From the NCBI GenBank assembly GCA_029582265.1, contig CM055816.1, forward strand, positions 94,452,809 through 94,516,808: DNA of 64,000 bases. Reading direction: 5' to 3'. This stretch comes from Zoroaster sp. YZ-2022 (lineage: Eukaryota; Echinodermata; Asteroidea; Forcipulatida; Zoroasteridae). Below, in pieces: positions 23,946 to 38,073 of this stretch. The position numbers and the translations under genes were made by a program. The notes under the pieces are model-generated. The model searched no databases and was not told where the DNA came from. It saw nothing but the letters and a program-made list of their open reading frames with translations. Each line of letters opens with the position of its first letter. Position 1 is the first letter of the stretch.

Positions 23946-24630
23946 ATGGGACTCGTGTTGACAATCTGTATTTAGAATGCCAATTTTCACTTATTTCCAA
24001 CATTCAACAACATTATCTTTCTTGAGCAAGTAAGATAGTAATGTTTCTATGAATGAAAAAGATCCAGGCTGGATATGAGTTCTTTCCCATCACGTGAGGG
24101 TAAAATTAACAATCACATATGTGTAATTTCTCAGTCATTTTATGTCACGTAATTAAATACTGCCTACGTGTATGAGGTATATACTGTGTCTGTGGAGGCT
24201 TGCCAGGTGAATGAATGAGGGAGTAAAATTAGTAAATAAAACTATTTAAAGTAGTAAAATGGTGAATTTCACTTGTCACGAGGATGGACAATGTACTTCT
24301 ATCCATGTACGTGTATGTAGTGTATCCGTAATTTAAGGAAAGAGTATTTAGTACAGTATGATATGTCAGATATTTGGGGCGAGCTAGATTTTTGTGCCAA
24401 AATGGATTTTTGGGGTTACTTTTGTCAATTAGGGTATGCTGAATTCAAAAAAGTTTGGTACCATTTTTTTAAATAGCATCTTCAGCCGCCATTTTGGATT
24501 TCAAAATGGCCGCCATTTTTCGTATATTTGGGGAAAATACCTTAACTTACCGAATACTGAGAACTGTTTTATTGTTGAAATTGCTACATTTGGATGAAAT
24601 GAAACCTTCATAAAATCATTATTCTTAATT
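23946..24630. other. Non-coding sequence
   Basis: Contains a local palindromic patch (CCGCCATTTTGG / CAAAATGGCCGCC near 24488-24515). No gene is visible. Confidence 0.35.
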
Positions 24631-24639
24631 GCTTGTGTT

Positions 24640-25518
24640 TTATATACATGTATGCCACCCCAAGCACTGCAAAGAGGCCATTGCCTACAGTCAAGCCCTC
24701 CGTATAAGACGTATCTGTTCCACTGATACCTTATACAGGAAACGGTCGTCTGAACTGAGGCAACACCTTGTATCCCGGGGTCACAGCAAACGCAGGGTCC
24801 AACTAGCTATCAACAGGGCCCTCTGTACCCCCCGTAGCACCCTCTTGGCTACCCGGGGTAACAAGAAAACCCTTCCCAACAGAGTTCACCTGGTCACTAC
24901 TTATCACCCAAGATTACCCAGACTTTCATCTATCGTAAATGATAACATGACTATTTTACACTCCTCCGATAGGTTACGCTCAGCCATCCCTGAGCCCCCT
25001 TTGCTTTCCGTCGCCCCCGTAACCTCGGTGATATATTGGTTCGGGCTAGGCTCCCTAGCACCAACAGTGACCTTAACGTCACTGATCATGATTCACCACA
25101 GGGTTGCTCCAATTGTACCCGCTCGAGATGCAAAACCTGTTTGCAAAACCTGCTCAGAAGGTGAAAAGCCACAGTACTGGTCTCACATACACAATCAGAA
25201 CTAAATCTCAGTGTGACACACCCAATGTTATTATATGTAATCTCATGTAAAAGATGTGGTATACAATATGTAGGGGAGACAAAGACCAAATTGTGTCTCC
25301 GCTTTGCCAACCACGTTTCCTCTGTGAAAACTAAAAAAACCTACCCTGTGGCAATCCATTTTAACAACCCTAATCATAGCATTAATGATATTGAACTCAT
25401 TGTAATTGAAGCATGCACTAGCAATGATACACATCGCAAACTTAGAGAGTCACACTGGATACATCAACTCAAAACACTTCAACCCTATGGCCTCAATATC
25501 AACACAGGTATCAAATAA
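24640..25518 (+). pseudogene. Penelope-like element, C-terminal part with GIY-YIG domain
   Basis: The first frame reads HPKHCKEAIAYSQALRIRRI, then STDTLYRKRSSELRQHL, VHLVTTYHPRLPRLSSIV and SDRLRSAIPEPPLL. That is the RT thumb and linker of Penelope-like elements (HPxHxKxSIPYSQxLRxRRIC, VTYHPxLPxL). After a frame change near 25090-25215 a CRSRCKTC-like linker leads to a GIY-YIG endonuclease: CGIQYVGETKTKLCLRFANH, VAIHFNNPNHSINDIE, RESHWIHQLKTLQPYGLN. In these elements the GIY-YIG domain nicks the target. The copy is 5'-truncated and frame-shifted. Its stop is followed by a 29-bp minisatellite. Confidence 0.85.
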
Positions 25519-25548
25519 CCCAGCTACTTTTACCCATTTCCAGGCATT

Positions 25549-25890
25549 TGTTTTAACCTTTTATTTTTTCAGGTCTTTGTCCTAACCTGTTCTATTTTCA
25601 GGTCGTTGCCTTAACCTGTTCCTTTTTCAGGTATTTGATTTAAACTGTTTTTTTCAGCTATTTGTTTTAACCTGTTTTCTTTTCAGGTGTTTGTTTCAAC
25701 CTGTACTCCTTTCAGGTATCTGTTTTAACCTGTTCTCTTTTCAGGTATCTGTTTTAACCTGTTCTCTTTTCAGGTATTTGTTTTAACCTTCGTTCTATTT
25801 TCAGGTATATGTTTTAACCTGTTACTTTTCAGGTCTTTGTCCTAACCTGTTCCATTTTTAGGTATTTGCTTTAACCTGTTGCTTTATCTT
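25549..25890. repeat. Minisatellite, ~29-bp unit, ~12 copies
   Basis: The unit is CAGGTATTTGTTTTAACCTG plus TTCTCTTTT, with variants. It lies directly behind the stop codon of the Penelope-like frame and probably belongs to the element's 3' region. Each unit carries a pyrimidine-rich CAG followed by GTAT. Confidence 0.85.
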
Positions 25891-26148
25891 GTATACTTTT
25901 ACAGTTTTCCCAACTGTCTCTTATAAGACTCTTTTTTTTCTTCTTTTTGTTTTAATGCAATTCGCCCCACACAAGGCCAATGGCCACTCCAAGGTAGGGG
26001 CTACTCAGTCATTGAGTTGTTACAACGACTCCACACTGAAGAAACCAGCCCCTCGCACCGAAACAAGACAAGTTAATAACCAGCCTCTTCACGGTGCGAA
26101 TAGGACTGGGAGTCCAGAACACGGCAGTTGTTAAACTGCCTCTGCCCC

Positions 26149-26279
26149 TATAAGCAATTATGGTTAAGTGTCTTGCTCAAGGACACAAGTGTCACGGCCG
26201 GGTTTCGAACCCACATTCCGCTGCCAACACCAGAACCCGAGTCTGGCAAGCTAGACCGCTCGGCCACGACACTCCACTA
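26149..26279 (-). mobile_element. tRNA-derived SINE head fragment
   Basis: The minus strand reads GTGTCGTGGCCGAGCGGTCT (A-box type) and then GGGTTCGAAACCC (B-box type), followed by GTCCTTGAGCAAGACACTTA. This is the same family as 47262-47517 and 48092-48447, truncated after the core. Confidence 0.8.
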
Positions 26280-26538
26280 TTTTAATTTAGCTATCTACAC
26301 CCACACACCAACTCCTCAATTTGTAAGGTGTAAACCCCCTTTTTTGTTGTCGTATCCCTTTGTGTATTGTCCTATGTTTATGCCAGCTTTACTACAAGCT
26401 GCCACCTCTACCTATTGTGTGGCTCAATAATCCCTCATTTGTTCACTTCTGATACTCCTATTGGCTATTTCTAGACTGATGCTTATCTTTAATTGGCCAC
26501 TACTTTCTCGCCTTTGTTTTATGTTGTACTTTGTCAAA

Positions 26539-26577
26539 GCCTCTGATGAAGGTCCGGATTGGATCGACAGCTAAGGC
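26539..26577 (+). ncRNA. Hammerhead-ribozyme-like motif in Penelope 3' region
   Basis: GCCT, CTGATGA, then a stem II GGTCC/GGATC with loop GGATT, then GACA in place of GAAA, and AGGC closing stem I. Penelope-like elements are known to carry hammerhead motifs in their terminal repeats. The altered GACA core suggests that this copy is inactive. No activity can be inferred from sequence alone. Confidence 0.4.
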
Positions 26578-26601
26578 CACCCTCCCGATTTAATTTATAT
26601 A

Positions 26602-28580
<1,979 letters not shown>

Positions 28581-29267
28581 AGTACACTCTAAAAACTGAA
28601 GTGTTAAAAGTAACTCTTGAAGTGTAATTTTTAACACTTACGAAGAGTGCGAGGAGGGACTACACTCCTAGTGTTATACGAACACCCCATGACGTGTTAC
28701 ACCCCTAACACCTTGTGAAGTGTTACAGATGTAACCTTTATAAAGTGTAGCTGCAACACTTTCAGGGTGGATCCACTTTGGCAGCAGGGGTTGTTGCAAC
28801 ACTACCCAAGTGTTAGTTCCAACACTTCTGAGGGCTGATTCAACACATTCTGAGGGGTTGTTCAACTCTTCCAAGGGCTAATTGAACACATTCTAGGGGG
28901 TAGGTTCTACTCCTTCACAGGTATTGCTCAACCCTTTCTATGTGTTGGCTCAACTCTTTCTTTGGATTAGGCCAACCCTATAAAGGTTAGGATGGTATGG
29001 ACCTTATCACTCAACAACCATCTTGGTCACCTTCCCTGTATACCCATTGGAAAAGATAACACCAATTATCATAACACAGAAAAGTCACAGACTACTTGCC
29101 CTTCCAGCCTCAGTTTGGTTACACTGCTTTGAATGGAAGTAAAACAAGATGGATGCAACATGATAAAGGTCTGATGAAGTTCATGACATATTTTTTACAA
29201 ACTTTATGTCTGACCTTAGCACAGGAAGAATAAAGTAAAGATAAACATATTATATAAAAGAATGTTC

Positions 29268-30110
29268 AAACTTTATTCATTCATTTGGTGACCAAAAGGC
29301 CAAATCACATGAATGATAAAAACTTTTAAAATACAATGAAAGTACAAAACTCAATTTCAAATTTCAAATCTTATTTTACAAAACATTCATAAATACCCAA
29401 GACAGTTTGGGAACTAATTTTGATCCTTGGTCTTTTACCGTAGGATTAAGACCTCTGGGATTGTACATAATCCCAGAGGTCTTAATCCTACGGTAAAAGA
29501 CCAATGATCAAACTTAGTTCCCACATCGAACTCAATACACTTAATAATAAGGTAGCCTAATGGCAACATTTGCAGAGTCAACATTTACATAAGAATAATG
29601 TACAAGGCTTTGAAATATATGTGTAGACATACATGTTTAAAAAAAATTACAATTCCAGCATCTTCCATTGATATGAAATAAGAAATGATTTTGTTTTTAA
29701 TGTGTGCAACAAAAGTCACAGAATTTTGATATAACTTTTAAAGAATGTTCAAACTTTATTCATTCATTTGGTGACCAAAAGGCCAAATCACATGAATGAT
29801 AAAACTTTTAAAATATAATGAAAGTACAAATCTCAATTTCAAATTTCAAATCTTATTTTACAAAACATTCATAAATACCCAAGACAGTTTGGGAACTAAG
29901 TTTGATCCTAGGTCTTTACCTCATTTTAAGACCTCTGGGATTGTGGCCACAATCCCAGAGGTCTTAATCCTATGGTAAAAGACCGTCCATCAAACTGTTA
30001 TTCCCTTAATAATAAGGTGGCCTAATGGCAACATTTGCAGAGTCAACATTTACATAAGAATAATGTACAAGGCTTTGAAATGTATGTGTAGACATACATG
30101 TTTTAAAAAA
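29268..30110. repeat. Direct repeat, ~478-bp unit, two copies plus a partial third
   Basis: TCAAACTTTATTCATTCATT starts at 29268 and 29746. The copies are nearly identical apart from indels. A third partial copy (30236-30440) keeps only the hairpin region and the ACAAGGCTTTGAAATGTATG part. Confidence 0.85.
29427..29504. repeat. Near-perfect hairpin, ~36-bp arms
   Basis: TTGGTCTTTTACCGTAGGAT continues to GGGATTGT and is mirrored from ACAATCCC-like sequence to AAAAGACCAA with a loop of a few bases. Diverged versions occur at 29908-29987 and, with an internal insertion, at 30236-30357. Confidence 0.85.
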
Positions 30111-30449
30111 AATCAAATTCCAGCATCTTCCATTAATAATAAATAAGAAATGTGTGCAACAAAAGTCACAGAATTTTGATACAACTTTTAACATGAAAAA
30201 GAGCATTTATGAATGGGAATAAAAATTTGATGTTGAGTCTTTACGTGGATTAAGACTTCTGATTTTTTGGCACGGGCGATGAAAGGACATCGCCTTGGCT
30301 TGGTCCTTCTCGTCCGTGGCCACAATCCCATCGGTCTTAATCCTACGGTAAAAGACTGCGCATCGAGTTAACATTTACATAAGAATAATGTACAAGGCTT
30401 TGAAATGTATGTGTAGCCATACATGTTTAAAAAAAATTCCAGCATCTTC

Positions 30450-31100
30450 CATTGATATAGCAGAAGCCAAATCTGTATCATGCAAATATCACAATTTCAA
30501 AATATCATTAACAGATATAATTTGTTATTCTTGTAGTATTACGATCCCAAACCAGTTTTGCATTATAGACCAATAAATTCTAAAACTTTTGGTGAAGAAT
30601 TGAAAAAACATCTCAACCAAGGAAGATATGAGATTATAAAAATATCGAACAAATTATTTGAATTCGAATTTTCCATAATATCCTTTACTTACATTAATGA
30701 TTAAGTGTGCAAACATAATAAGATTGGTGAAAAGTGTAGAGTTCTAGAGCTTCACCCTGCTGAGGTATTTGCATTTATCTCATAAAGATGGAAAATTTAA
30801 AAAAAAATCACACATTTATCATATTTTAATAGGCGTTTTTTTGTCCTCTCATTTAGAAGCTTTGACAAGCATTTGAGAAATTATCTCCTGCCAGAATATC
30901 AACATTTGATTTTTTGATATTTTAAATTTGTGATATTTTCATGATACAAATATTTAAACAAAAGATGTTGAGGAGACCAATTATAAATCTAATGCATAGT
31001 TTCGCTACAGAAGTAAATATGCGGTGTCCATTAACTTTCGACCATGAGTGTACATCCCACCCCGAAACTGCTTCAAGATTTCAAGAATATAGGGCCTACT
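30450..31100. other. AT-rich sequence, no feature recognised
   Basis: Only short frames rich in Ile, Lys and Phe occur. Confidence 0.35.
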
Positions 31101-31106
31101 GCTTGA

Positions 31107-32868
31107 TTAATTGACTGATGAATCCAACACAGCACTTGCGCTCTTTTCAAGAATAGCCAAGCTGTTGTCCAGCTCCACACACAAAGATGGGAACTTTGGC
31201 AGTGACCTCAATGCCAAAAACGCACAACTCAGAAAAACATAAAAGCCATATAGGGTCATTCCATGTCAAATCACCCCCACTCAAATGGAATTTTAAACCC
31301 GACTCCCTTCAAATTGGTTCATTGGTTTATGGGGTATTTTTTGCTGAAAAAGCTGAAATTTCAAGTTTTAGCTCTGTCGGACCAACGGTTTTCGTGCTAC
31401 GGCCCACCATTTTTTTGCGATTTTGGCCAAAATGGGCGTGACCGCCATTTTTCAAATGACCTAATCTCCCTAACCAGTGAGCCAAATTTGTTGATATTGG
31501 GATCTTTGGAAATGTAATTGTGTAAGGAATCCAAATTTGCCATTATTTTTTATGTAGGAGCAATTTGAAGTTTGATGACCTTTTGACCTTGAATTTGACC
31601 TTGTGGATCACGTGACCTTGAGTTGAACTTGTGTGAAAACTATAACCCAACATGTTCTCTGCAAAATATCGAAAAATTGGAGGTATAATATTTTTCGTTT
31701 GCTTTCCAGCTCTTTTCAAAGTTTGCATACTTTATGCAAAAATGTACGAATCCTATACAATGTACATGTACTATAATACATGTGTATAAAGATCAAGTTC
31801 CAGCCAGTATGTTGTCTTTGTTGCAGCCTGATTGAGAATGAATGTAACTACATGTATTTTTAAAGTGGCAATAACCATGATAGCAATCTAAATGATCCTG
31901 AAATTGTATAATTAACCATGTTTTCAATGATCAATTTTACCTTAAGAAATAACAGTATTTGGGAATTCCCAGGCCAGAATTTCATTCAAAAAGAGAAAGA
32001 ATGAAAATTCCCAGAAGACATGTGCACCTAAATTTTGGGGAATTCCCATGTCTTCTTCAGATCGTGCAATCAATTTCTGAAATAGCACAACCTGTGTAAA
32101 AAGAGTCAAGGAACAATTTTCACATATATGTACAGTATTATTTATTCATAGAGTGTGAAGCTGGTCATATGTTTTGGAATGTGCATGTACATGTACATGT
32201 ACTATAATGCATAGGAATATCACATTTTTGCATCAGGTATGCCAACTTTGAGAAGAGCTGGAAAGCAAACAAAAAATATTGTACCAATTTTTGATATTTT
32301 GCAGAAGGCATGTTGGGTTATAATTTTCATCCAAGTTCAACTCAAGGTCACGTGATCCACAAGGTCAAAGTAAGGTCAAGGTTTTCACCAACTTCAAATT
32401 GCTCCTACATAAAAATAATGGCATTCTATTACTCCAAAGATACCAAATATCAAGCTTTGGCTCACTGGTTGGAGATAGGGTCAATTGAAAATGGCGGTCA
32501 CGCCCATTTTGGCCAAAAATCTCAAAAAAATGGTGGCCCGTAGCAAAAAACCGTTGGTCCGACAGGGTGAAAATTTCTTTCAGCCGAAATTACCCATAAA
32601 CCAAAAAATGAACCAATTTGATGGGGTGGGGTTCAACCTGTGGTGACTGACACGGAATGACCCTACAGCACTGGTGGGTACTCAAGTTGAAGACATAGTG
32701 CAGCTTGAATACGGTCTACTGCACTTGTGATATCTTGTGTCACACAGGTTGCTTCATTTTCCAAAGGGCCTTGAAATGCTGTCCTGGGTTTGTCCCGGAC
32801 AGGCAAAAGGAGGTATGGTTGACTCCTCTGGCGACACGTTGCATGTAATACTCGATACTTGTTCCAAC
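31107..32868 (-). CDS. Unidentified coding exon split by a foldback MITE
   Basis: On the minus strand an acceptor (TTTCGTCCTTTTCAG) opens at 32868 with GWNKYRVLHATCRQRSQPYL, then RDKPRTAFQGPLENEA and ITSAVDRIQAALCLQLEYPP, up to the MITE at 32665. On the other side of the MITE (31250) protein-like text continues: ALRSLPKFPSLCVELDNSLA, then ILEKSASAVLDSSVN and a TAA at 31107-31109. Reading 32868-32666 directly into 31250-31107 stays in one frame without a stop, about 115 codons. I recognise no family. It lies inside the 6-kb TIR unit, so it may be that element's own gene or captured host sequence. With the MITE in place the frame hits a stop at once. Confidence 0.4.
31251..32665. mobile_element. 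Large foldback MITE, TIR TAGGGTCATTCC
   Basis: Arms of about 430-490 bp (31251-31740 and 32233-32665) are inverted copies with the termini TAGGGTCATTCC / GGAATGACCCTA. They share GACCTTGTGGATCACGTGAC-type words and GGCCAAAATGGGCG. The spacer (31741-32232) is AT-rich with short TACATGTACATGTAC runs. No coding capacity. It splits the exon described above. Confidence 0.85.
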
Positions 32869-32899
32869 CTGAAAAGGACGAAATATCAAATGCTATCAT

Positions 32900-33880
32900 A
32901 ATCTATATGTACTGATTACAGATTTATTCAACATGTAATTTAAGACAGAGTGAAACAACATCTTATTTACTACATCATACATTACTTTGCAATTTCACAT
33001 GTTGACAATGTGCCTTGAGAAAAACAATCAATCAAGTTTTGATTTTTAGGGAAAAAACGACCGTAAAAGCTGTTAAGGTATATAGCGATAAGGTACGTTG
33101 TGTCAATGTTGTAAATTAAGTTTTTTGTTATATAAACAGGTTTTTTTAAACCATTATGGGTAATATTATTATGCCCTGACATATTCTAACATAAACAAAC
33201 CACTTTTGTTTATCATACAATGCATATTTCAATACCTTGAATTTATTATATTTATTCTGAGGAACGATAAACATAAGTTTATATTTGGATGGCTGCAATG
33301 CATTATGGGTATTCCCAACATGACCCCATCTCAATATTCACACTCGGTAACCTTTATTTTGATACCTTACTCTCTTCAATTGGCAAAAAAAATGTATTAA
33401 TAATTTCCACCTTGACCTTGATGTTTAGAGTATCAGATTACAGTATCAAATTACACTAATTACGTAGTGCGTCCATACATGTAAAAATAACTCGGGTAGA
33501 AACTGTTGGTGATGAAATTTAGTGTGAAGCCCTTTTTCATAGTCGTGCATATTTGTGGTCTGAACCTGGCCTAGGCCCAGTGTAAACTGTAAATATTTTC
33601 CATATTACTGGCAATATTTACATTTACACTGGGGTAGGCCCCATTCCCTGTTGATAGATTACTTCCAAGTGGCCGTCGCAAAAATGAGTCTGGTGGCAAT
33701 TTTGAAGAAGAAAAAGCTCATTTATTCAAGAGAAAATCGGTTTTGAAAATCAAATAACATCAGACAAATGCCATAAGATACCTCTGTCAAAACAACACAG
33801 AATATACACAAGTGGCTAATGATTCATTAGCATACATTGCTTCAACACTCACCTATTTCATAAAATAGAACTAGAAAAAT
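32900..33880. other. AT-rich sequence with a small hairpin
   Basis: At about 33572-33640, CCCAGTGTAAACTGTAAATA is mirrored by AATATTTACATTTACACTGG. Otherwise nothing is recognised. Confidence 0.45.
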
Positions 33881-33899
33881 AGAAAGGCTATCTTTTGCC

Positions 33900-34090
33900 T
33901 TGATCTTGATCAATATTGCCCGCCGCCTCGATCGTAAAGAAAAAAATTGCATTGTGGGTAATTAAGTCTGCGCGCGCCGCCCCCCAAAAGCCCGCACTTT
34001 TCTTTCGATTAGCTCTGACGTCATTGTCCGGGCCGACTCGGGAGAATGGGTTACTCGGATCAATGACGTCACTCGACACGTATTGATGAC
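33900..34090. promoter_or_regulatory. GC-rich patch with two TGACGTCA sites
   Basis: Full CRE/ATF palindromes TGACGTCA occur at 34016-34023 and 34064-34071, with a half site TGACGC just beyond, in a CpG-rich stretch (CGCGCGCCGCC near 33971) within otherwise AT-rich DNA. This looks like a promoter, possibly for the minus-strand exon at 32868. Factor binding is inferred from motif only. Confidence 0.4.
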
Positions 34091-34592
34091 GCCCCCATTA
34101 GGACAAGAAGTACAATTTCACGTAGCTATTTCAGTATAGATAACTACTATTTTAACAAGTTCAATACAGTTAAAGGCGTTTTGGTTTGTACGTTGGTATT
34201 TTACATCTATATTTATACCCCCATGTCCCCACGGTCTCGTCCCGAATATATTAATAAGGTAAACAAATTAAATGTCCGCGATCATTTATGGTGACCTTGA
34301 CATTCGCCTGCCACATCACCAGAGTGCGTATGTCGTTTAGCTCTTGCTTTGGGCTCCGGGAAGCTAACTCGGGGAAGCTACTCAGCACCTAAGAAATGCG
34401 ACACCAGGGTTTTACAAGTAAACTCGGCGATGGTTGGGTTCAACACCAAAAGTGTTAGGATTACACTTGGCGGGGTGATAGTATGACACTATGGGGTGTT
34501 AGACTTGCCTTTACATAACACTTGAAGGGTTGAACAGAATGCTACACTTACAAAGGGTTACATTTTAACACTTCAGTTTTTAGAGTGCACAC

Positions 34593-37450
34593 GTTCCTCC
34601 CTCGCCGACATCGACCGCAGTCTATCCCACCTAGAAGAAGGATTTCGCGACACGTTCCACCCCAATGATTTCGAGAAAGTCACCACCCGCACTTCGTATT
34701 TCGGTACACGTTCACACCACCCGCCAGAAGAATCAACAAGTTTCGCTTCAACGACTGGATACGGGATCTTCTATATCCTATTCCCCCGCGCGTTCACCCG
34801 GTCTAACGGATCCTATCCCGACCATCCGACTCGAGTCCTGGAGATCTCCTATCCTCACTCAACCGCGCTCTGGTAGACTGGATACGGGATCTTCTATGTC
34901 CCTATTCCCCGAGCGTTCACCCGGTCTGAGGGATCCTGTCCCACGACCATCCGACTCGAGTCCTGGAGATCTCCTATATCTCACTCCAACTGCCCTGGTA
35001 GACTGGATACAGGATCTTCTATATCCTATTCCCCCAGCGTTCACCCGGTCTAAGGGATCCTCTATATCCCCCGACCATCCGACTCAGAGTCTTGAAGTCT
35101 TCTATATCTCGCTCCAACCGCGCTTCCACGTAAGCCTACGGGATCAGCTTTTCCCTCAGGCAACCCTCACCACCTCCGCTCACAGGACGCGTTCCAGAAA
35201 CACCGTCGTCAACCTCAGCCAACGCACCCTCACGCCTATCGAAACATCAGTACTGTCATTGTGGATGAATTTCGCCCTCACACCCAATTAATCATCCAAC
35301 GGAAGAAATCATCCAGTCAGTTGAGCCAGCCCTGCGACGACTCAACAAAACAGAAGCTGATAACGCCCGACTACAGATGAGTGATGTTTGAAAAAGCCAA
35401 AGCCAGCCAAGCCCAACCTCTCCAAAGGAAACTTTCCGCTTTACTGGACATCAAACGGGACAACTCCATCCACATCCTCACCGCAGACAAAGGCAACACT
35501 ACAGTCATCATGGACCGAGCACAATACACCGACAAGGTAAATCACATTTATTATCCGATTCATACCCCCCCTCAAGAAGAACCCATCCCATCCATAGAAA
35601 AGAGTCGCCAGCAAACTCCTTGCCCTCCACTATGCCGCTGCCCTCTCCACCCAACCTACCCGACATCTCAGACCATCCCAGCTCATCCTGCCCTGGGTTC
35701 TTTACAGCCGAAGATTCACAAACCTGATGTTCCTCTCCGCCTATCGTCGCCTCCAGGGTTTCCACCATTACAACGCAGCCCGTCATCTAGCTAAGATCCT
35801 CCGACCCTTGGTGGGTCTCCAACACCATGTGTCCAACTCCGGTCGGTTCGTTGAGAGATCACCCGGGGCCTCACCCTTCAACCCAGCGACATCTTGATTT
35901 GGTTTTGATGTTGTCTCCCTATTCACCAATGTCCCAACTACAGAGACATGCCTCCTGGTGAAGGACAGACTCGTACAAGATCTTTCCCTTGATGATCGCA
36001 TCTCACCCTGACCAAATTCATGATTTGCTACTAACATGTGTCTCTTCAAAGTTGTTTTCGGTTTCAGGACGGTTCTACGAGCAGACGTGGGACCTCCATG
36101 GGATCTCCCTTATCCCCGGTCGCTTGCTGATATGTTCATGGAAGAGTTTGAAAACTCTTCCCCTTCCCGCCGACCTCCAACCGAAGCTGTGGCTCCGATA
36201 CGTGGATGACACCTTTGTGGTTTGGCCAAATGGCAAAACACACTCCAGGATTTTCTACAACATCTCAACCAGCAACACCCGAGCATCAGGTTCACCATGG
36301 AAACAGAAAGAGCAGATCGCGTTCCTTGATGTTGGCATTTCCAGAAACCAGACGGCTCCCTACCACAACGTCTACAAGCCCACGCACACAGATCGGTACC
36401 TGAACCAGCGCTCTTTCCATCACCCAAGCATCAAGTCATCGGTCAACCGTACCCTCGTACAACGCGCCTACAACATTTGTGACAAGGACAGCCTTCCCAA
36501 AAGGGAACTACAGCACATCCGAACCACCCTCAAACGCAACGGTTACAATCCCAACAAGATCAGCACAGCAGCCGGTTCCAAACCCAAAGCAAGGTAAGTA
36601 ATCTAACCCTCTCTGCTTGTCTCCCCTATCTGGGTTCGACGTCTCACAAACTACAGCGCATCCTCCGACGAGCAGGCATCGATGTGTTCCACTCAACCCC
36701 CAAACTCAGGACTTCTACACCCAAGGACAAACCGGACCCAAACAACAGAGCGAGGAGTCTACCGGATCCCCTGTGAGGTGCGGTAAGGTGTACATCGGCG
36801 AAACAGGACGCAACCTCCCCATCAGATTGAAGGAACACCGAGCACACGGCCGCAGAGGAGATTTCGAAGTCCGCCATCGTCAAGCACTCGCACATCAGCG
36901 ACCACTAAATCGACTGGCGCCCCAACTCATCACCCATTTACACATGGCACCCCAGACGCATCAGAGGCCATCGAGATCGTCAAACGACACTGTGCCACAG
37001 GACATCGGCTACTACATCGCGACATTTGGGGACCACTACTACGGACTGAAGGATCTTCTATCCCAAGTCCATAACCCACCAGACGGGGTCTCCTATATCC
37101 CAAGTCAACCACCCTCCATCCCCTGTACTTGTTAACAAACTGATACAGTTCAGTGGCACTCTCTCCCCAACCCGCAGGATCGGTCTCAACAGTTCCCGCC
37201 TGCGCCCTCAACGAACTAATCCTCCAGCATCCATTCATAGGATGATCCTCCAACGACTTGCCAGCAGCATTTTTCCAGAGTCGGCAGAGCATACTGATCG
37301 AAACGTCGAGTTGTACCTCCAGTTCTTTTCAGAACATTCTACTCAATTGAGATTCCACATGGTGTCACCGCAATTAGTCTTACTTATCATCCTCACCATG
37401 CAAAGCTACAAGTTTACCTATGACAGAATCACACGTTGGTTCACAGTCTG
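34593..37450 (+). pseudogene. Penelope-like element, near full length but broken
   Basis: The N-terminal part reads SHLEEGFRDTFHPNDFEKV; then an unusual internal triplication at 34750-35100. RT blocks: IHILTADKGNTTVIMDRAQY (35470-35530), LRPLVGLQHHVSNSGRFVE, FDVVSLFTNVPTTETCLLV (35900-35960), the catalytic RYVDDTFVVW (36198-36227), QIAFLDVGISRN, then ELQHIRTTLKRNGYNPNKIS. The C-terminal GIY-YIG domain carries KVYIGETGRNLPIRLKEHRA (36785-36845). Stops and frame changes occur throughout. The 3' tail (37280-37450, ACGTCGAGTTGTACCTCC and onward) is shared with 38343-38456 and 58200-58330. It ends in a remnant of a hammerhead-like core (CTGATCGAAACGTC). Confidence 0.85.
34758..35115. repeat. Triplicated ~120-bp block within the Penelope relic
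   Basis: ACTGGATACGGGATCTTCTA, followed by CCCGAGCGTTCACCCGGTCT and CATCCGACTCGAGTCCTGGA, occurs three times with small changes. It inflates the N-terminal region and gives Pro/Ser-rich frames that should not be read as genes. Confidence 0.8.
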
Positions 37451-37825
37451 TTTTCATAAATGTGAATGGTCACGATGTGAAATGGTCGTGTGGTCGTGTG
37501 GTCTCTGTATGGTCAAATAATGAACGATTCATCGATTTCACAGTGTGTTCATAGTGTCAAATCACGGTGCATTGATACTTTTGTTCACAGTGTGTTCTAC
37601 TCGGTAATGGTCGAAAGTGTGAACACTATGACCCACCCGGAAAATCATTCATTAGGTGTGAACACTAACGTTATGACCACCGAAAACACACTCATGGTGA
37701 TTGTGTGTGGGCTGCTAACGCACACCAAAACTGTGTGGTGAATGGGGGAATTTTCTGGGATTTGTCTACATCTACGCTGGTACAGCAAAGTCCACATGGC
37801 TTTACGATACGTTTTTAAGGACAAG

Positions 37826-37925
37826 CAATAATTAGCGTCTTCCTTAAGGACACTAGTGTCACTACCCGGGACTCGAACCCACACTCTGCTGAAGAGAAAC
37901 ACCAGAGCTTGGGTCTATACTAGCT
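37826..37925 (-). mobile_element. tRNA-derived SINE fragment
   Basis: The minus strand contains GTGGGTTCGAGTCCCGGGTA (B-box type) and GTGTCCTTAAGGAAGACGCT. The head is damaged and the tail lost. Confidence 0.65.
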
Positions 37926-38073
37926 CTTCAAACGTCTATGGTTTTCAATTAACATACATGACATGTTAAGAACACAAATATTTTGTGCCATCGCCCTGAC
38001 AATACACACATCGTGATTGCAGGATTACTCTACTTCAGATTTTATTTTTATTAGCCTATGGGCTATGTGTACG

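Larger units (their letters stand above)
28585..34590. mobile_element. 6-kb unit bounded by TIR CACTCTAAAAACTGAAGTGT
   Basis: The first 25 bp (CACTCTAAAAACTGAAGTGT plus TAAAA) are repeated inverted at 34566-34590. Both subterminal regions (28600-28990 and 34380-34560) are dense in AGTGTTA/TAACACT words. Together this suggests one DNA transposon with long subterminal repeats. No transposase was recognised, and no target duplication is evident. It could also be two solo MITE ends. Confidence 0.5.
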
